DNA of 64,000 bases from Ornithinibacillus sp047228935 (GCF_047228935.1 NZ_JBFEGG010000001.1:930001-994000); one strand, 5' to 3'. Numbered from the stretch's first letter, positions 39,872 through 49,339 are shown. The notes: a model not told the origin generated them from the sequence alone. Numbers and translations: made by a program.

Positions 39872-41401
39872 ATGTCTTATATAGAAGAACTGCAAAAGAG
39901 AGTCGAGCAAATAGAAAAAGGTGGAAAAGAAAAGTATCATATCGCAAATGAACAAAAAGGAAAGCTATTTGTTCGTAAACGTTTAGAGCTCTTATTTGAT
40001 GACGGAATGGATATTGAAGATGCTTTTTTCGCCAATTGTATGGATGCGTCTTTACCATCGGATGGTGTCGTAACAGGTATTGGAAAAATTAATGGTCAAG
40101 ATGTTTGTGTCATGGCGAATGATTCAACAGTAAAAGCAGGATCCTGGGGTAAAAGAACTGTAGAAAAAATTCTTCGTATTCAAGAAACAGCACTTACACT
40201 AGAGCTACCAATTATTTATTTAGTAGATTCAGCAGGTGCTCGAATTACCGATCAAATTGAAATGTTCCCAGGAAGAAGAGGTGCTGGAAGAATTTTTCAT
40301 AATCAGATAAAGCTTTCCGGTCGTGTACCACAAATATGTTTATTATTTGGACCATCTGCTGCAGGGGGAGCTTATATTCCGGCTTTCTGTGACATCGTTG
40401 TGATGGTTGATGGAAATGCTTCCATGTATCTTGGTTCTCCAAGGATGGCAGAAAAAGTTATTGGAGAAAAGGTAACATTAGAAGAAATGGGCGGGGCAAA
40501 AATGCATTGTACTGTGTCAGGAGTCGGTGATGTATTAGTGAAAACGGAACCTGAAGCAATTACTTATGCTAGAAAATATTTAACTTACTTCCCACATAAC
40601 TTTAGAAATAAACCTAAAGATTATGAGCCAATTGCTCCAAAAGAATTTGAAAAATCAATTGAAGAAATTATTCCAGAAAATCAAAATGCTCCATTTAATA
40701 TGTATGATTTAATTAATAGAATCATAGATGATGCTAGCTTCTGTGAAATTAAAAAAAAATTTGCTCCAGAATTAATTACCGGACTTTCAAGAATAAATGG
40801 AAAATCGGTTGGGATTATCGCTAATCAGCCTAAAATGAAAGGTGGAGTACTTTTCCCTGATTCTGCTGATAAAGCGGCAAAGTTTATTCAGCTTTGTGAT
40901 GCATTTAATATTCCGTTGCTATTCCTAATGGATGTACCAGGATTTATGATTGGTACAAAAGTAGAACGTGCTGGAATTATTCGCCATGGAGCAAAAATGC
41001 TTGCAGCAATGAGTGAAGCTACAGTACCAAAAATATCAGTTATTGTCCGAAAAGCATACGGAGCAGGCTTATATGCGATGGCAGGTCCTGCTTTCGAACC
41101 AGATTGTTGTATTGCCTTACCAACTGCTCAAATCGCTGTTATGGGGCCAGAAGCTGCTGTAAATGCTGTTTACGCGAACAAGATTGCCGAATTGCCTGAG
41201 GAAGAGCGGGCAGAGTTTATTAAGCATAAACAGGATGAATATCGGGATGATATCGATATTTATCGTCTAGCAAGTGAGCTGGTTATTGATGCTATTATTG
41301 AACCAAATAATTTAAGAGATGAATTAATGAATCGTTATCGTATCTATGAAGCAAAAAATGTAGTTTTTACCGAACGAAAGCACGGAGTTTATCCTGTATA
41401 A
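39872..41401 (+). CDS. Acyl-CoA carboxylase carboxyltransferase subunit (YngE-like)
   Basis: 509 residues, biotin-dependent carboxyltransferase with N- and C-terminal crotonase-like domains (YLVDSAGARITDQ and GPSAAGGAYIPAF; PLLFLMDVPGFMIGTKVERAGIIRHGAKM and YGAGLYAMAGPAFEPD). It transfers CO2 from the biotin carrier to an acyl-CoA; methylcrotonyl-CoA or propionyl-CoA are the usual family substrates. Last gene of the operon, 18 bases after the hydratase. Confidence 0.93.
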   Translation: MSYIEELQKRVEQIEKGGKEKYHIANEQKGKLFVRKRLELLFDDGMDIEDAFFANCMDASLPSDGVVTGIGKINGQDVCVMANDSTVKAGSWGKRTVEKILRIQETALTLELPIIYLVDSAGARITDQIEMFPGRRGAGRIFHNQIKLSGRVPQICLLFGPSAAGGAYIPAFCDIVVMVDGNASMYLGSPRMAEKVIGEKVTLEEMGGAKMHCTVSGVGDVLVKTEPEAITYARKYLTYFPHNFRNKPKDYEPIAPKEFEKSIEEIIPENQNAPFNMYDLINRIIDDASFCEIKKKFAPELITGLSRINGKSVGIIANQPKMKGGVLFPDSADKAAKFIQLCDAFNIPLLFLMDVPGFMIGTKVERAGIIRHGAKMLAAMSEATVPKISVIVRKAYGAGLYAMAGPAFEPDCCIALPTAQIAVMGPEAAVNAVYANKIAELPEEERAEFIKHKQDEYRDDIDIYRLASELVIDAIIEPNNLRDELMNRYRIYEAKNVVFTERKHGVYPV

Positions 41402-41410
41402 AAGGAGAAG

Positions 41411-41447
41411 ATGACTCAAATAAGAATTTATTTGGGTCATTTTTTTA
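41411..41447 (+). terminator. Terminator of the acyl-CoA operon
   Basis: ATGACTCAAATA and TATTTGGGTCAT (one G-T pair) with a T-run of seven or more. Confidence 0.87.
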
Positions 41448-41635
41448 TGGGCATTTATCTAACATCTTAGTAGTTTTTACATATAATATATAAAATCCAC
41501 GGATTAATTTACCATAATTTTATTATGTAAACTAATAAATGTTACGTGATGTGTAAATCTTATTATAGAGGGGAATATTAATTGGAAAATGGATTGATTA
41601 TTTTCAAGTTTAAATAAATTTAAGATGGTGAAATA

Positions 41636-42109
41636 ATGTTAATCAGAGACTTCATGATACATGATGTAATAAGTGTAAAAGAACATACAACCATAAAAGA
41701 ATTATTAGAGTTATTAGTTACACATAAAATTGGAGGAGTTCCAGTAGTTAATGAAGAAAATACATTGGTTGGTGTTATTAGTGATGGGGATGTCATTCGC
41801 TATTTGAAACCAAATAGTAGAACAGTATTTGATATGTTTGCGGTTGTTATGGTTACAGAAAAGGAAAAGCTGACAGATAAATTACAGTATGTGTTAAATA
41901 AGCCTGTGTCAAACATAATGAAAACAAAAGATATAAAAACACTTAGCCCGGAGCATGATTTGGATGATGCACTTCAAATGTTCTCACATTACCACTTTAA
42001 AAAGATTCCAGTTTTAGACCATTCACATAAGGTACTAGGCGTAATTAGTAGAGGTGATTTAATACGGCATATTACAACGGAACTAATCCAAGGTAGTAAT
42101 ATTAGTTAA
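41636..42109 (+). CDS. Two-CBS-domain protein
   Basis: 157 residues, two tandem CBS domains (about 5-58 and 93-150; GGVPVVNEENTLVGVISDGDVIRYL and KKIPVLDHSHKVLGVISRGDLIRHI). Such proteins bind adenine nucleotides and act as energy or ligand sensors. No effector domain is fused and the partner cannot be told. The preceding 188 bases are AT-rich with no clear promoter. Confidence 0.88.
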   Translation: MLIRDFMIHDVISVKEHTTIKELLELLVTHKIGGVPVVNEENTLVGVISDGDVIRYLKPNSRTVFDMFAVVMVTEKEKLTDKLQYVLNKPVSNIMKTKDIKTLSPEHDLDDALQMFSHYHFKKIPVLDHSHKVLGVISRGDLIRHITTELIQGSNIS

Positions 42110-42166
42110 ACTGGTTATCTTGAAATTACTTAAGTTCATAAGTGTCAGATAGTTTTCGCCATAAAT

Positions 42167-42208
42167 AATAATCCCTACTTTCCCCATTGGTAGTGGATTA
42201 TTTTTATA
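42167..42208 (+). terminator. Terminator after the CBS gene
   Basis: AATAATCC-CTAC pairs with GTAG-GGATTATT (one bulged T) followed by TTTTATATTTTT. Confidence 0.78.
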
Positions 42209-42313
42209 TTTTTCGAACGATTTGTAATGATAAAACCCTTGTAAAGGTGTAGTAATGATGTGAAAGATTAGGATATAATAGATTTATGAAGAAGAAATAA
42301 AGGGGTTAGTTTC

Positions 42314-45300
42314 GTGAGAGCAATTCAACAACAGACATCCGTATTAAATAATGATAATTTATTAGGTATCTATCATGTTATGATGCAACATGGTGATGAA
42401 GTAAATGCTCAAAAAATAATTGATCTTTATAAGAAAAAACAATCGAATGAATATATCATTGGTTTTACAGGTCATTTTTCAGCTGGGAAATCCTCGATGA
42501 TCAATGCATTAATCGGTACAGATTTATTACCAAAAAGTCCAATACCTACTAGTGCAAATATCGTTAAACTCTCCTCAGGTGAGGGTGTTGCAAGAGTGTT
42601 CTTCCATAATGAGGAACCGATTGAGTATGATGAACCTTATGACTTGGATATGATTAAGGAATATTGTAAAGATAAAGACTCTATCCAAAAAATAGAGATA
42701 AGTTCAAGTCAACCAATTATTCCGGAACAGTGTTCTATTATTGACACTCCAGGAATTGATGCTGCAGATGATACTGACCGAATAATTACGGAATCTTCTT
42801 TACACCTCGTTGACGTGTTATTTTATGTAATGGATTATAACCATGTTCAATCTGAATTAAATTTAATGTTCCTAAAAAATATCCAATCTATGAATATACC
42901 ATTCCATATTATTATAAACCAAATTGATAAACATAATGAGGAAGAACTAACTTTCCAATCATTTAAGAAGAGCATTAAACAAACGTTCGATCAATGGGGA
43001 TTATCCCCAGAAGAAGTGTATTTTTCATCACTTTATAAGCAAGACATGGAAATTAATCAATTTGAATGTATTAAAGAAAAAGTCAATACATTATTGTTAG
43101 AGAAAAGAATACAACGAATTGACTCATCTGTTGAAAATATTATCGAATCACATAAACATTTCTTAGAAGAAAAGTATGACGAGTCCGTTCATCAAGTTTC
43201 GAATGTCGAAGGTCTAGATGAAGATTTGTTTAACAAAATAGAGAACCTACAACAAGACATGGAAACAGTAAAGCAAAAATCGATTAATCTAGAAAAGGAA
43301 TTTATTGATGATCTCAATCAAACATTGAAAAATGCTTATCTTATGCCAGCAACGGTTCGAGATAAAGCGTTAAGTTTTTTAGAATCCCAACAAAAAGATT
43401 TTAAGATTGGTATTATCGGTGCAAAGAAAAAAACCGAAGAAGAACGCGAAAAGCGATTAGTTGAATTTCTTTCTTCAGTGACGGATAGCATGCATGCTAG
43501 TATTGAATGGAAATTCCGAGAAAAAGTTACAGAGCTACTTAAAAAATATTCGATTATAAATCAAGAAATAAATACTATCGTTCAGCAGTTCTCTGTTGCT
43601 ATTAGCCCTGAAGATTTAGTAAACCAAGTTAAGAAAGGTGCTATTGTAAATGGTGATTACGTTCTAAATTATACAAACAATCTCGGCCATGAAATAAAAA
43701 CAAAATACCGAAATACAGCGCGAAATTTATTAACAAATATTATAAAAATTATCGAGAACGAATCTAAACAAACGATAGATCAATATGAAAAAGAATTGCA
43801 AGAAAGTGAAGAACAAACAAATGCTCTCGAAAAATTGCATTCTTTAAAAGAGGTTTATAATAGACAGGTAGCTCGTATTGAAATGCAGCTACGTTCTCCG
43901 GAGTTCACGAAAGAAACTGAGGATAAAGTAAAAAAAAGTATAGAAAAAGTAACCTTTATTAAAGGTAAGACTTTGTCTAAGGTGGATTACATTACAGAAC
44001 CAGAAGAAGTGGTGCCATATGTGAAGCCTTTAGAGAACGATGTTCCACAAGTACAAGAAGTAATGAAAGCAATTGAAAAAACAGTTCAGATTGTGGAGGA
44101 ATTACCTGCATTTGAAACAATTATGAAAGAGTTAAATTCACGAAAACAGCGATTAGAAAATCGAGAGTTAACCATTGCCTTATTCGGTGCTTTTAGTGCG
44201 GGGAAATCATCATTTGCAAATGCGCTGATTGGGGAAGGTGTTTTACCATCGTCACCGAATCCTACAACTGCAGTAATTAACCGGATTACTCCGGTAACAG
44301 AAGAATTAGAACATGAAACCGTTGTAATTCATATGAAGGATCAAGAAACGCTTATAAAAGATTTAGGTAACATACTAAAGCATTTTACTCCTCCTAGGTT
44401 CTCTGATATTGGTAGCTTCTTAAACTGGATTAAACAAAATGATATACAACATCGTGAAGATTTGAGTAAAATGTATCAGAATTATTTACAAGCAATGATT
44501 AAAGGATATGACGAGCATAAGGAATGGATTGGGAAGTCTCGGAAAATACACTTAAGTAACTTTGCACCATATGCGACAGATGAATCTAAGGCTTGTTTTG
44601 TAGAATCTATTGATTTGTATTATGATTGCTCTATAATGAAAAGGGGCATTACTTTAGTAGATACACCAGGAGCTGACTCTGTCAATGCAAGACATACTAA
44701 TGTAGCTTTTGATTATATAAAAACTGCTGATGCCATACTTTATGTAACGTATTACAACCATGCGATAACAAAAGCAGACAAAGACTTTGTCATGCAATTA
44801 GGAAGGGTTAAGGAATCTTTTCAGCTTGATAAAATGTTTTTTATCATTAATGCATCAGACTTAGCAAATGACGAAACTGAATTGCAATTAGTAAAAAATT
44901 ATGTTAAAGAACAGCTGGCTAAACTAGGAATTAGAAATCCAAGAATATATCCAGTATCAAGTAAAAAGTCATTAGAAGAAAAAATAGCAATAAAACCAAT
45001 TAACAAAGAGATAAGTGAATTTGAAGAGGATTTTTATACGTTTTTAGAAAATGAATTATCACAGCTAGCGATAAAATCTACCTTACATGAATTACTTCGG
45101 GTAAAACAATTATTAGATCACTTCATAAAGAAAGCAAGTTTAACCGAGGTGGAAAAGCAACATTATAAAGATGAATTATTAAATAAAAAAGAAAAGCTGT
45201 ATGCAGAAGTTAGTTCTCTCGATATAAATATTTATAATGAAAGAATAAATCAAAAAATATCCAAACAATTACATTATGTAATTGAGAGAACAGGAATTCG

Positions 45301-45925
45301 TTTCCATGATATGTTTAAAGATAAATTTAATCCGACGACAGTAACGGAATCTGGACGGAAGGCAGTACATCAGCTACAAAAGAATACAATTGATTTACTA
45401 GACTATGTTGGTTATGAACTTCTACAGGAGGCTAGAGCCGTATCGCTGCGGATTGAGTCATATATAAAGGAACAGCATGTAGACGTAATGGATGCCTATA
45501 CTCAGAAACTTCTATCTGTTGAAAGAGATTTTAGCTTACCATCTATTGAAGTAATTCAACTGGAAACACCATTATATTCTCAGCCGCTTCAGGATATAAA
45601 CTTGAAGGTATTTGAAAAAGCTTATTCGTTATTTAAAGGAACAAAGGCATTCTTTGAAAAAAATGAAAAAGAAAAAATGAAAGAAGCTGTTTATCAAATT
45701 ATATTACCAGAAATCCAAAGGTTTATTGAACAAACTAGTGAAAAAATGATGGAACATTACCATGATCAATGGAAATCCAATATAGAGTTAACAACAAGAA
45801 AAATTCAAAATGAGATTGAGCAATATGTTACGAATAGTTTAGAAATTCTTGAAGATGTTATTGATCTAGACCTTTTAATGAATAAGGCAAAGAATATATC
45901 TGAACTGTTGGACAGTATAAACTAA
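42314..45925 (+). CDS. dynA: DynA, double dynamin-like membrane-remodelling GTPase
   Basis: 1203 residues, an internal duplication of a bacterial dynamin module. The first GTPase has P-loop GHFSAGKSS near residue 53 and IIDTPGID; the second has GAFSAGKSS near 625 and LVDTPGADS. Helical stalk and neck regions follow each. B. subtilis DynA is of similar size; it fuses membranes in trans and protects against phage, antibiotics and membrane damage. GTG start, GGGG upstream. ypcP begins 13 bases after the stop, giving the conserved dynA-ypcP pair. Confidence 0.95.
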   Translation: MRAIQQQTSVLNNDNLLGIYHVMMQHGDEVNAQKIIDLYKKKQSNEYIIGFTGHFSAGKSSMINALIGTDLLPKSPIPTSANIVKLSSGEGVARVFFHNEEPIEYDEPYDLDMIKEYCKDKDSIQKIEISSSQPIIPEQCSIIDTPGIDAADDTDRIITESSLHLVDVLFYVMDYNHVQSELNLMFLKNIQSMNIPFHIIINQIDKHNEEELTFQSFKKSIKQTFDQWGLSPEEVYFSSLYKQDMEINQFECIKEKVNTLLLEKRIQRIDSSVENIIESHKHFLEEKYDESVHQVSNVEGLDEDLFNKIENLQQDMETVKQKSINLEKEFIDDLNQTLKNAYLMPATVRDKALSFLESQQKDFKIGIIGAKKKTEEEREKRLVEFLSSVTDSMHASIEWKFREKVTELLKKYSIINQEINTIVQQFSVAISPEDLVNQVKKGAIVNGDYVLNYTNNLGHEIKTKYRNTARNLLTNIIKIIENESKQTIDQYEKELQESEEQTNALEKLHSLKEVYNRQVARIEMQLRSPEFTKETEDKVKKSIEKVTFIKGKTLSKVDYITEPEEVVPYVKPLENDVPQVQEVMKAIEKTVQIVEELPAFETIMKELNSRKQRLENRELTIALFGAFSAGKSSFANALIGEGVLPSSPNPTTAVINRITPVTEELEHETVVIHMKDQETLIKDLGNILKHFTPPRFSDIGSFLNWIKQNDIQHREDLSKMYQNYLQAMIKGYDEHKEWIGKSRKIHLSNFAPYATDESKACFVESIDLYYDCSIMKRGITLVDTPGADSVNARHTNVAFDYIKTADAILYVTYYNHAITKADKDFVMQLGRVKESFQLDKMFFIINASDLANDETELQLVKNYVKEQLAKLGIRNPRIYPVSSKKSLEEKIAIKPINKEISEFEEDFYTFLENELSQLAIKSTLHELLRVKQLLDHFIKKASLTEVEKQHYKDELLNKKEKLYAEVSSLDINIYNERINQKISKQLHYVIERTGIRFHDMFKDKFNPTTVTESGRKAVHQLQKNTIDLLDYVGYELLQEARAVSLRIESYIKEQHVDVMDAYTQKLLSVERDFSLPSIEVIQLETPLYSQPLQDINLKVFEKAYSLFKGTKAFFEKNEKEKMKEAVYQIILPEIQRFIEQTSEKMMEHYHDQWKSNIELTTRKIQNEIEQYVTNSLEILEDVIDLDLLMNKAKNISELLDSIN

Positions 45926-45938
45926 AGGACGTGTAAAG

Positions 45939-46802
45939 ATGAAGCAATCTATACTATTAGTTGATGGAATGGCCTTACTGTTTAGAGGTTTTTTCGCAAC
46001 ATCGATTCGTGGGAACTTTATGAGGAATGAAAACGGGGTGCCGACCAATGGAGTCTATCAATTTGTAAGGTATTTATTAGACGCGGTAAATACGTTTCAA
46101 CCTACACATGTTATTTGTTGTTGGGATATGGGTAGTAAAACATTTCGGACAACAATGTATGAGGACTATAAAGGAAATCGCTCAGCACCACCAGAGGAGT
46201 TAATTCCACAATTTGATTTAGCGAAGGAAGTAGTAAGTGCTTTTGAAATGCCAAATGTTGGTATTGAAAATTACGAAGCAGATGATTGTATTGGTACAAT
46301 AGCTAAACAATTTTCAAATGAGCATGAGGTATTAATTCTCACAGGTGATCAAGACATTTTACAACTTATCGAATCAGGAATTAGTGTTGCGATTATGAGG
46401 AAAGGTCAAGGCAACTATGAAGTATTTAATGAAGAAAACTTTGTTGAAAAAAAAGGTCTTTCTCCAAGACAAATTATCGATTTAAAAGGATTAATGGGGG
46501 ATTCTTCTGATAATTATCCAGGTGTTAAAGGTATTGGGGAAAAGACTGCTTTAAAGCTGTTACAAGAACATGAATCGATTGAAGGATTACTAGAAAATAT
46601 GGAACAGCTACCAAAAGGAGTACAATCAAAAATAAAGGCAAATCTTGATATGCTTCATCTGTCTAGGAGTCTTGCAGAAATACGTTGTGATGTACCGATT
46701 GATATTACGCTAGAAAACGCAACTTGGAAATATAATCGTGAAAAAGTCTCTAGTAAGTTTGAGGAGCTGCAAGTAAAAAATTTGATAAAGCTTCTATCTT
46801 AA
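45939..46802 (+). CDS. ypcP: YpcP, 5'-3' exonuclease / flap nuclease (Pol I N-domain-like)
   Basis: 287 residues, stand-alone FEN-type nuclease. Metal-binding Asp motifs VDGMALLFRGFF, CCWDMGSKTFR, NYEADDCIGTIA and LTGDQDILQLI; helix-hairpin-helix KGLMGDSSDNYPGVKGIGEKTALKLL. It removes RNA primers and flaps, backing up Pol I. Ends at a strong terminator. Confidence 0.95.
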   Translation: MKQSILLVDGMALLFRGFFATSIRGNFMRNENGVPTNGVYQFVRYLLDAVNTFQPTHVICCWDMGSKTFRTTMYEDYKGNRSAPPEELIPQFDLAKEVVSAFEMPNVGIENYEADDCIGTIAKQFSNEHEVLILTGDQDILQLIESGISVAIMRKGQGNYEVFNEENFVEKKGLSPRQIIDLKGLMGDSSDNYPGVKGIGEKTALKLLQEHESIEGLLENMEQLPKGVQSKIKANLDMLHLSRSLAEIRCDVPIDITLENATWKYNREKVSSKFEELQVKNLIKLLS

Positions 46803-46810
46803 TCTCGAAC

Positions 46811-46846
46811 AAAAACCTGTATTTAAGTACAATACAGGTTTTTGCT
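46811..46846 (+). terminator. Bidirectional terminator after ypcP
   Basis: AAAAACCTGTATT and AATACAGGTTTTT, 13-base-pair stem, TAAGTAC loop. It also serves the convergent Asn-rich gene. Confidence 0.88.
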
Positions 46847-46858
46847 TTTCAATCACTA

Positions 46859-47035
46859 TTAACGGTTGTTGTTGTTATTGTTGTTATTGCGATTGTTGTT
46901 CTTATTATTGTTGTTATTGTTGTTGTTGTTATCTAAATCTTCATTTAGAAACTCATTCGCAAACTCAACGTTATCATTGTTGTTTCGATTGTTGTTATTG
47001 TTATTGTTGTTGCGATTGTTATTGTTTTTCGCCAT
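46859..47035 (-). CDS. Asparagine-rich 58-residue protein, gamma-type SASP-like
   Basis: Thirty-eight of 58 residues are Asn. Layout: MAK, Asn tracts punctuated by Arg (residues 4-20), a central non-repetitive DNVEFANEFLNEDLD (21-35), then Asn tracts with K45, R49 and R58. It has a strong AGGAGGG site with correct spacing, clear start and stop and a shared terminator, so it is a real gene. The central EFANEF recalls the GPR cleavage motif (EFASE) of gamma-type small acid-soluble spore proteins, also low-complexity Asn/Gln-rich. B. subtilis has a small SASP gene (sspL) near ypcP. A spore amino-acid-reserve role is inference; the sequence is too simple for firm homology. Confidence 0.72.
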   Translation of the reverse strand: MAKNNNNRNNNNNNNNRNNNDNVEFANEFLNEDLDNNNNNNNNNKNNNRNNNNNNNNR

Positions 47036-47060
47036 TTTCTGACCCTCCTATATTTTTATT

Positions 47061-47085
47061 GTGAAATAAACATTGTTCATTTCAC
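47061..47085. repeat. Inverted repeat GTGAAAT-N11-ATTTCAC upstream of the Asn-rich gene
   Basis: Seven-base perfect arms 26-50 bases upstream of the Asn-rich start. It could be an operator or part of a sporulation promoter; I could not match a sigma-G or sigma-F promoter reliably. Confidence 0.4.
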
Positions 47086-47228
47086 CTTACAAAATGTATA
47101 TTTCCCCGAATATCATTTTTAATTCGTATTTTTTTAACAAAATTATCCTTTTTTAACTTTGTACATCTTACCTTTTGTATGTAATAATAATTACAAAAGT
47201 ATAAAATTTTTATAAATTAGGGGAAATT

Positions 47229-47891
47229 ATGAAGAAAAAGCATTATTACATAATTATTAGTACATTAATTACTTGTGGGTTACTAGCTTTCATCGAACAC
47301 GGTTTGGAAATCAATTATTTAATTAAAACAGGACTAAAAATAATTTTGTTTTTCCTAACGATATGGTCGTATATTATTCTATTTAGCGATTTCCGATTTA
47401 AAGATCCTGTTAATCTGGAGAAAATAACCTTTAATGAATGGAAAAGAATTATTCTGCTTGGATTATCATCTGCTACAGTCGTTCTCATTGCATATCTTAT
47501 ATGTTTACCATTTATAGATTTGAGTGCAATAAAAAGTGATTTAACAGACCGATTAGGTATAACTACTACTACTTATATTATTGTAGGTATTTATGTTACT
47601 TTTGGAAATTCATTTTTAGAGGAATACTTTTTCAGAGGGTTTATATTCTTTAATTTACCAAAAAAGATAGGATACATGTATAGTCCTTTACTTTTTGCAT
47701 CGTACCATATTCCGATGATTGCATTTTGGTTTAGTCCGACTCTTATTGCAATTTGTTTTGTTGGTTTATGGATTATTGGATTAGTATTTCATAAAGTGAA
47801 CGAACGGAATCGAACTATTTGGGCTTCATGGATGATCCATATATGTGCTGATATCATGATTATATTAATTGGGTTAACTCTTTTTTATTAA
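47229..47891 (+). CDS. CPBP-family intramembrane metalloprotease
   Basis: 220 residues, about six membrane helices. CPBP/CAAX-protease motifs: EE at 131-132 with R136 (EEYFFRG), H160 in FASYHIPM and a C-terminal WASWMIHICADI (His/Asp). Family members process prenylated proteins in eukaryotes; bacterial members take part in bacteriocin immunity, regulated proteolysis or unknown roles. The substrate is not suggested by the neighbours (an Asn-rich peptide gene, divergent, and a secreted CAP protein). Confidence 0.88.
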   Translation: MKKKHYYIIISTLITCGLLAFIEHGLEINYLIKTGLKIILFFLTIWSYIILFSDFRFKDPVNLEKITFNEWKRIILLGLSSATVVLIAYLICLPFIDLSAIKSDLTDRLGITTTTYIIVGIYVTFGNSFLEEYFFRGFIFFNLPKKIGYMYSPLLFASYHIPMIAFWFSPTLIAICFVGLWIIGLVFHKVNERNRTIWASWMIHICADIMIILIGLTLFY

Positions 47892-47986
47892 TTAAAAGTA
47901 CCAAGAATAACCATGCATTACTATAAAGTAAAAGAAGAAAATAGAAGCAGGGGATTACAAAAAAAGTAATTTGAGGTGACATTTTT

Positions 47987-48607
47987 ATGTTAAAACGAAT
48001 TATTCCGTTGCTTCTGGCGATATTGATTACCTTTCCAATAGGAGCAAGTGCTGAAATCAAAATGTTTAAAGAACCACCTTTTGATTTTTATAAGGTTTCT
48101 AAAGGAGATACATTCTGGTTTATCGCACAACGCTATGGCTTAGACTATCGTGAATTGATGAGGTTAAATCCAAATGTGGTTCCAACGAATATGCAAGTTG
48201 GGTCTGTAATTAGACTTAGAGCAACTGCTCCAAGTCCGACTACTTTTGAAGAACAAGTAGCACAACTTGTTAATCAAGAGCGATCAAAGGCAGGGTTATC
48301 TCCATTAAAACACAGAGCTGACATAAAGGCTGTTGCAGAAAAGAAGGCAGCGGATATGATTAATTCCAACTATTTCTCTCATACAAGTCCTAATTATGGA
48401 TCACCATTTGATATGATGAAGACGTTTGGCATTTCGTATCGTACAGCTGGTGAGAATATCGCAAAAGGCCAAAAAACTCCACAGGAAGTAATGAATGCTT
48501 GGATGAACTCTTCAGGACACAGAGCGAATATTTTAAATCCTAAATTCGATTCCATTGGTGTTGGATATTACAATGGTGCTTGGGTACAAATGTTTACAGG
48601 GTCCTAA
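47987..48607 (+). CDS. Secreted LysM-CAP domain protein (SafA/YkwD-like)
   Basis: 206 residues. Signal peptide about 1-22 (cleavage after ASA), LysM 34-78 (YKVSKGDTFWFIAQRYGL, then NPNVVPTNMQVGSVIRL) binding peptidoglycan, and a C-terminal CAP/SCP domain (LVNQERSKAGLSPL, SNYFSHTSPNYG, AGENIAKGQKTPQEVMNAWMNSSGHRANIL). The two His and Glu of the CAP site are present. Spore-forming bacilli make several such proteins, some spore coat/cortex located; the location here is undecided. Confidence 0.92.
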   Translation: MLKRIIPLLLAILITFPIGASAEIKMFKEPPFDFYKVSKGDTFWFIAQRYGLDYRELMRLNPNVVPTNMQVGSVIRLRATAPSPTTFEEQVAQLVNQERSKAGLSPLKHRADIKAVAEKKAADMINSNYFSHTSPNYGSPFDMMKTFGISYRTAGENIAKGQKTPQEVMNAWMNSSGHRANILNPKFDSIGVGYYNGAWVQMFTGS

Positions 48608-48614
48608 TCTTACA

Positions 48615-48647
48615 AAGGTCTAATTTAGGTTCGCCTAATTAGACCTT
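48615..48647 (+). terminator. Hairpin after the LysM-CAP gene
   Basis: AAGGTCTAATTtAGG pairs with CCTaATTAGACCTT around TTCG. Stable, but the T-tract is poor, so termination may be partial. Confidence 0.65.
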
Positions 48648-48674
48648 ATATGTTTAATATGGGAGCGGAAAAAA

Positions 48675-49331
48675 ATGATTGAGAGTCTTGTTAATGCTCT
48701 AGAAAAACATCGCAATGATGAGAATGCATATTATATGGAAAAATACATGAAGAATCGCTTTACTTTTTTAGGTATTAAAACACCTGAAAGAAGAATGGTA
48801 TCCAATGCCTTTTTTAAAGAAATTGGTATTTTGAATCAACCATTTAACAATGACTTTGTGATTGAATTGTGGAGGATGGAAGAAAGAGAATATCAAAATA
48901 TTGCCTTGGATTATATAGAAAAAGTACTTGGAAAAATTACTAAAGAACATATTGATTTATTTGAGTCTTTAATCACAACGAAATCTTGGTGGGACACTGT
49001 TGACATGCTCGCACAAAAACCAATAGGTAAGATTGCTATGGATTCACCACAATTTATACTAGGTAAAATAGACGACTGGGCTAGTCACCAAAACATGTGG
49101 CTAAGACGAACTGCTATTTTGTTTCAGCTCAAATACAAGAATAGGACTGACGAAGAACTTTTATATCAATACATAAAATTAAATTCTGATAGTAAAGAGT
49201 TTTTTATACAGAAGGCTATCGGCTGGGCGTTGCGTGAATATTCTAAAACTAACCCTGCCTCAGTTAAGTCATTTATACAAGAAAACAATCTTGCTAAACT
49301 CAGTATTCGAGAGGGAAGTAAATATTTATAA
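48675..49331 (+). CDS. AlkD-like DNA alkylation repair protein
   Basis: 218 residues, HEAT-like helical repeats of the DNA_alkylation family. LGIKTPERRMVSN near the N-terminus and the catalytic pocket W105-W106-D107 (SWWDTVDML), then MWLRRTAILFQLKYK and FIQKAIGWALREYSK. AlkD glycosylases remove N3- and N7-alkylpurines without base flipping. Good GGGAGCGGAA ribosome binding site. Convergent with ykuK, stops eight bases apart and no terminator between. Confidence 0.92.
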   Translation: MIESLVNALEKHRNDENAYYMEKYMKNRFTFLGIKTPERRMVSNAFFKEIGILNQPFNNDFVIELWRMEEREYQNIALDYIEKVLGKITKEHIDLFESLITTKSWWDTVDMLAQKPIGKIAMDSPQFILGKIDDWASHQNMWLRRTAILFQLKYKNRTDEELLYQYIKLNSDSKEFFIQKAIGWALREYSKTNPASVKSFIQENNLAKLSIREGSKYL

Positions 49332-49339
49332 CATTGTTA

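Noticed and set aside
46861..47030. GTTGTT/ATTGTT runs that look like a microsatellite or CRISPR-like repeat
   Set aside because: No spacer structure; read on the minus strand they are Asn codons of a complete small gene with ribosome binding site, start and stop.
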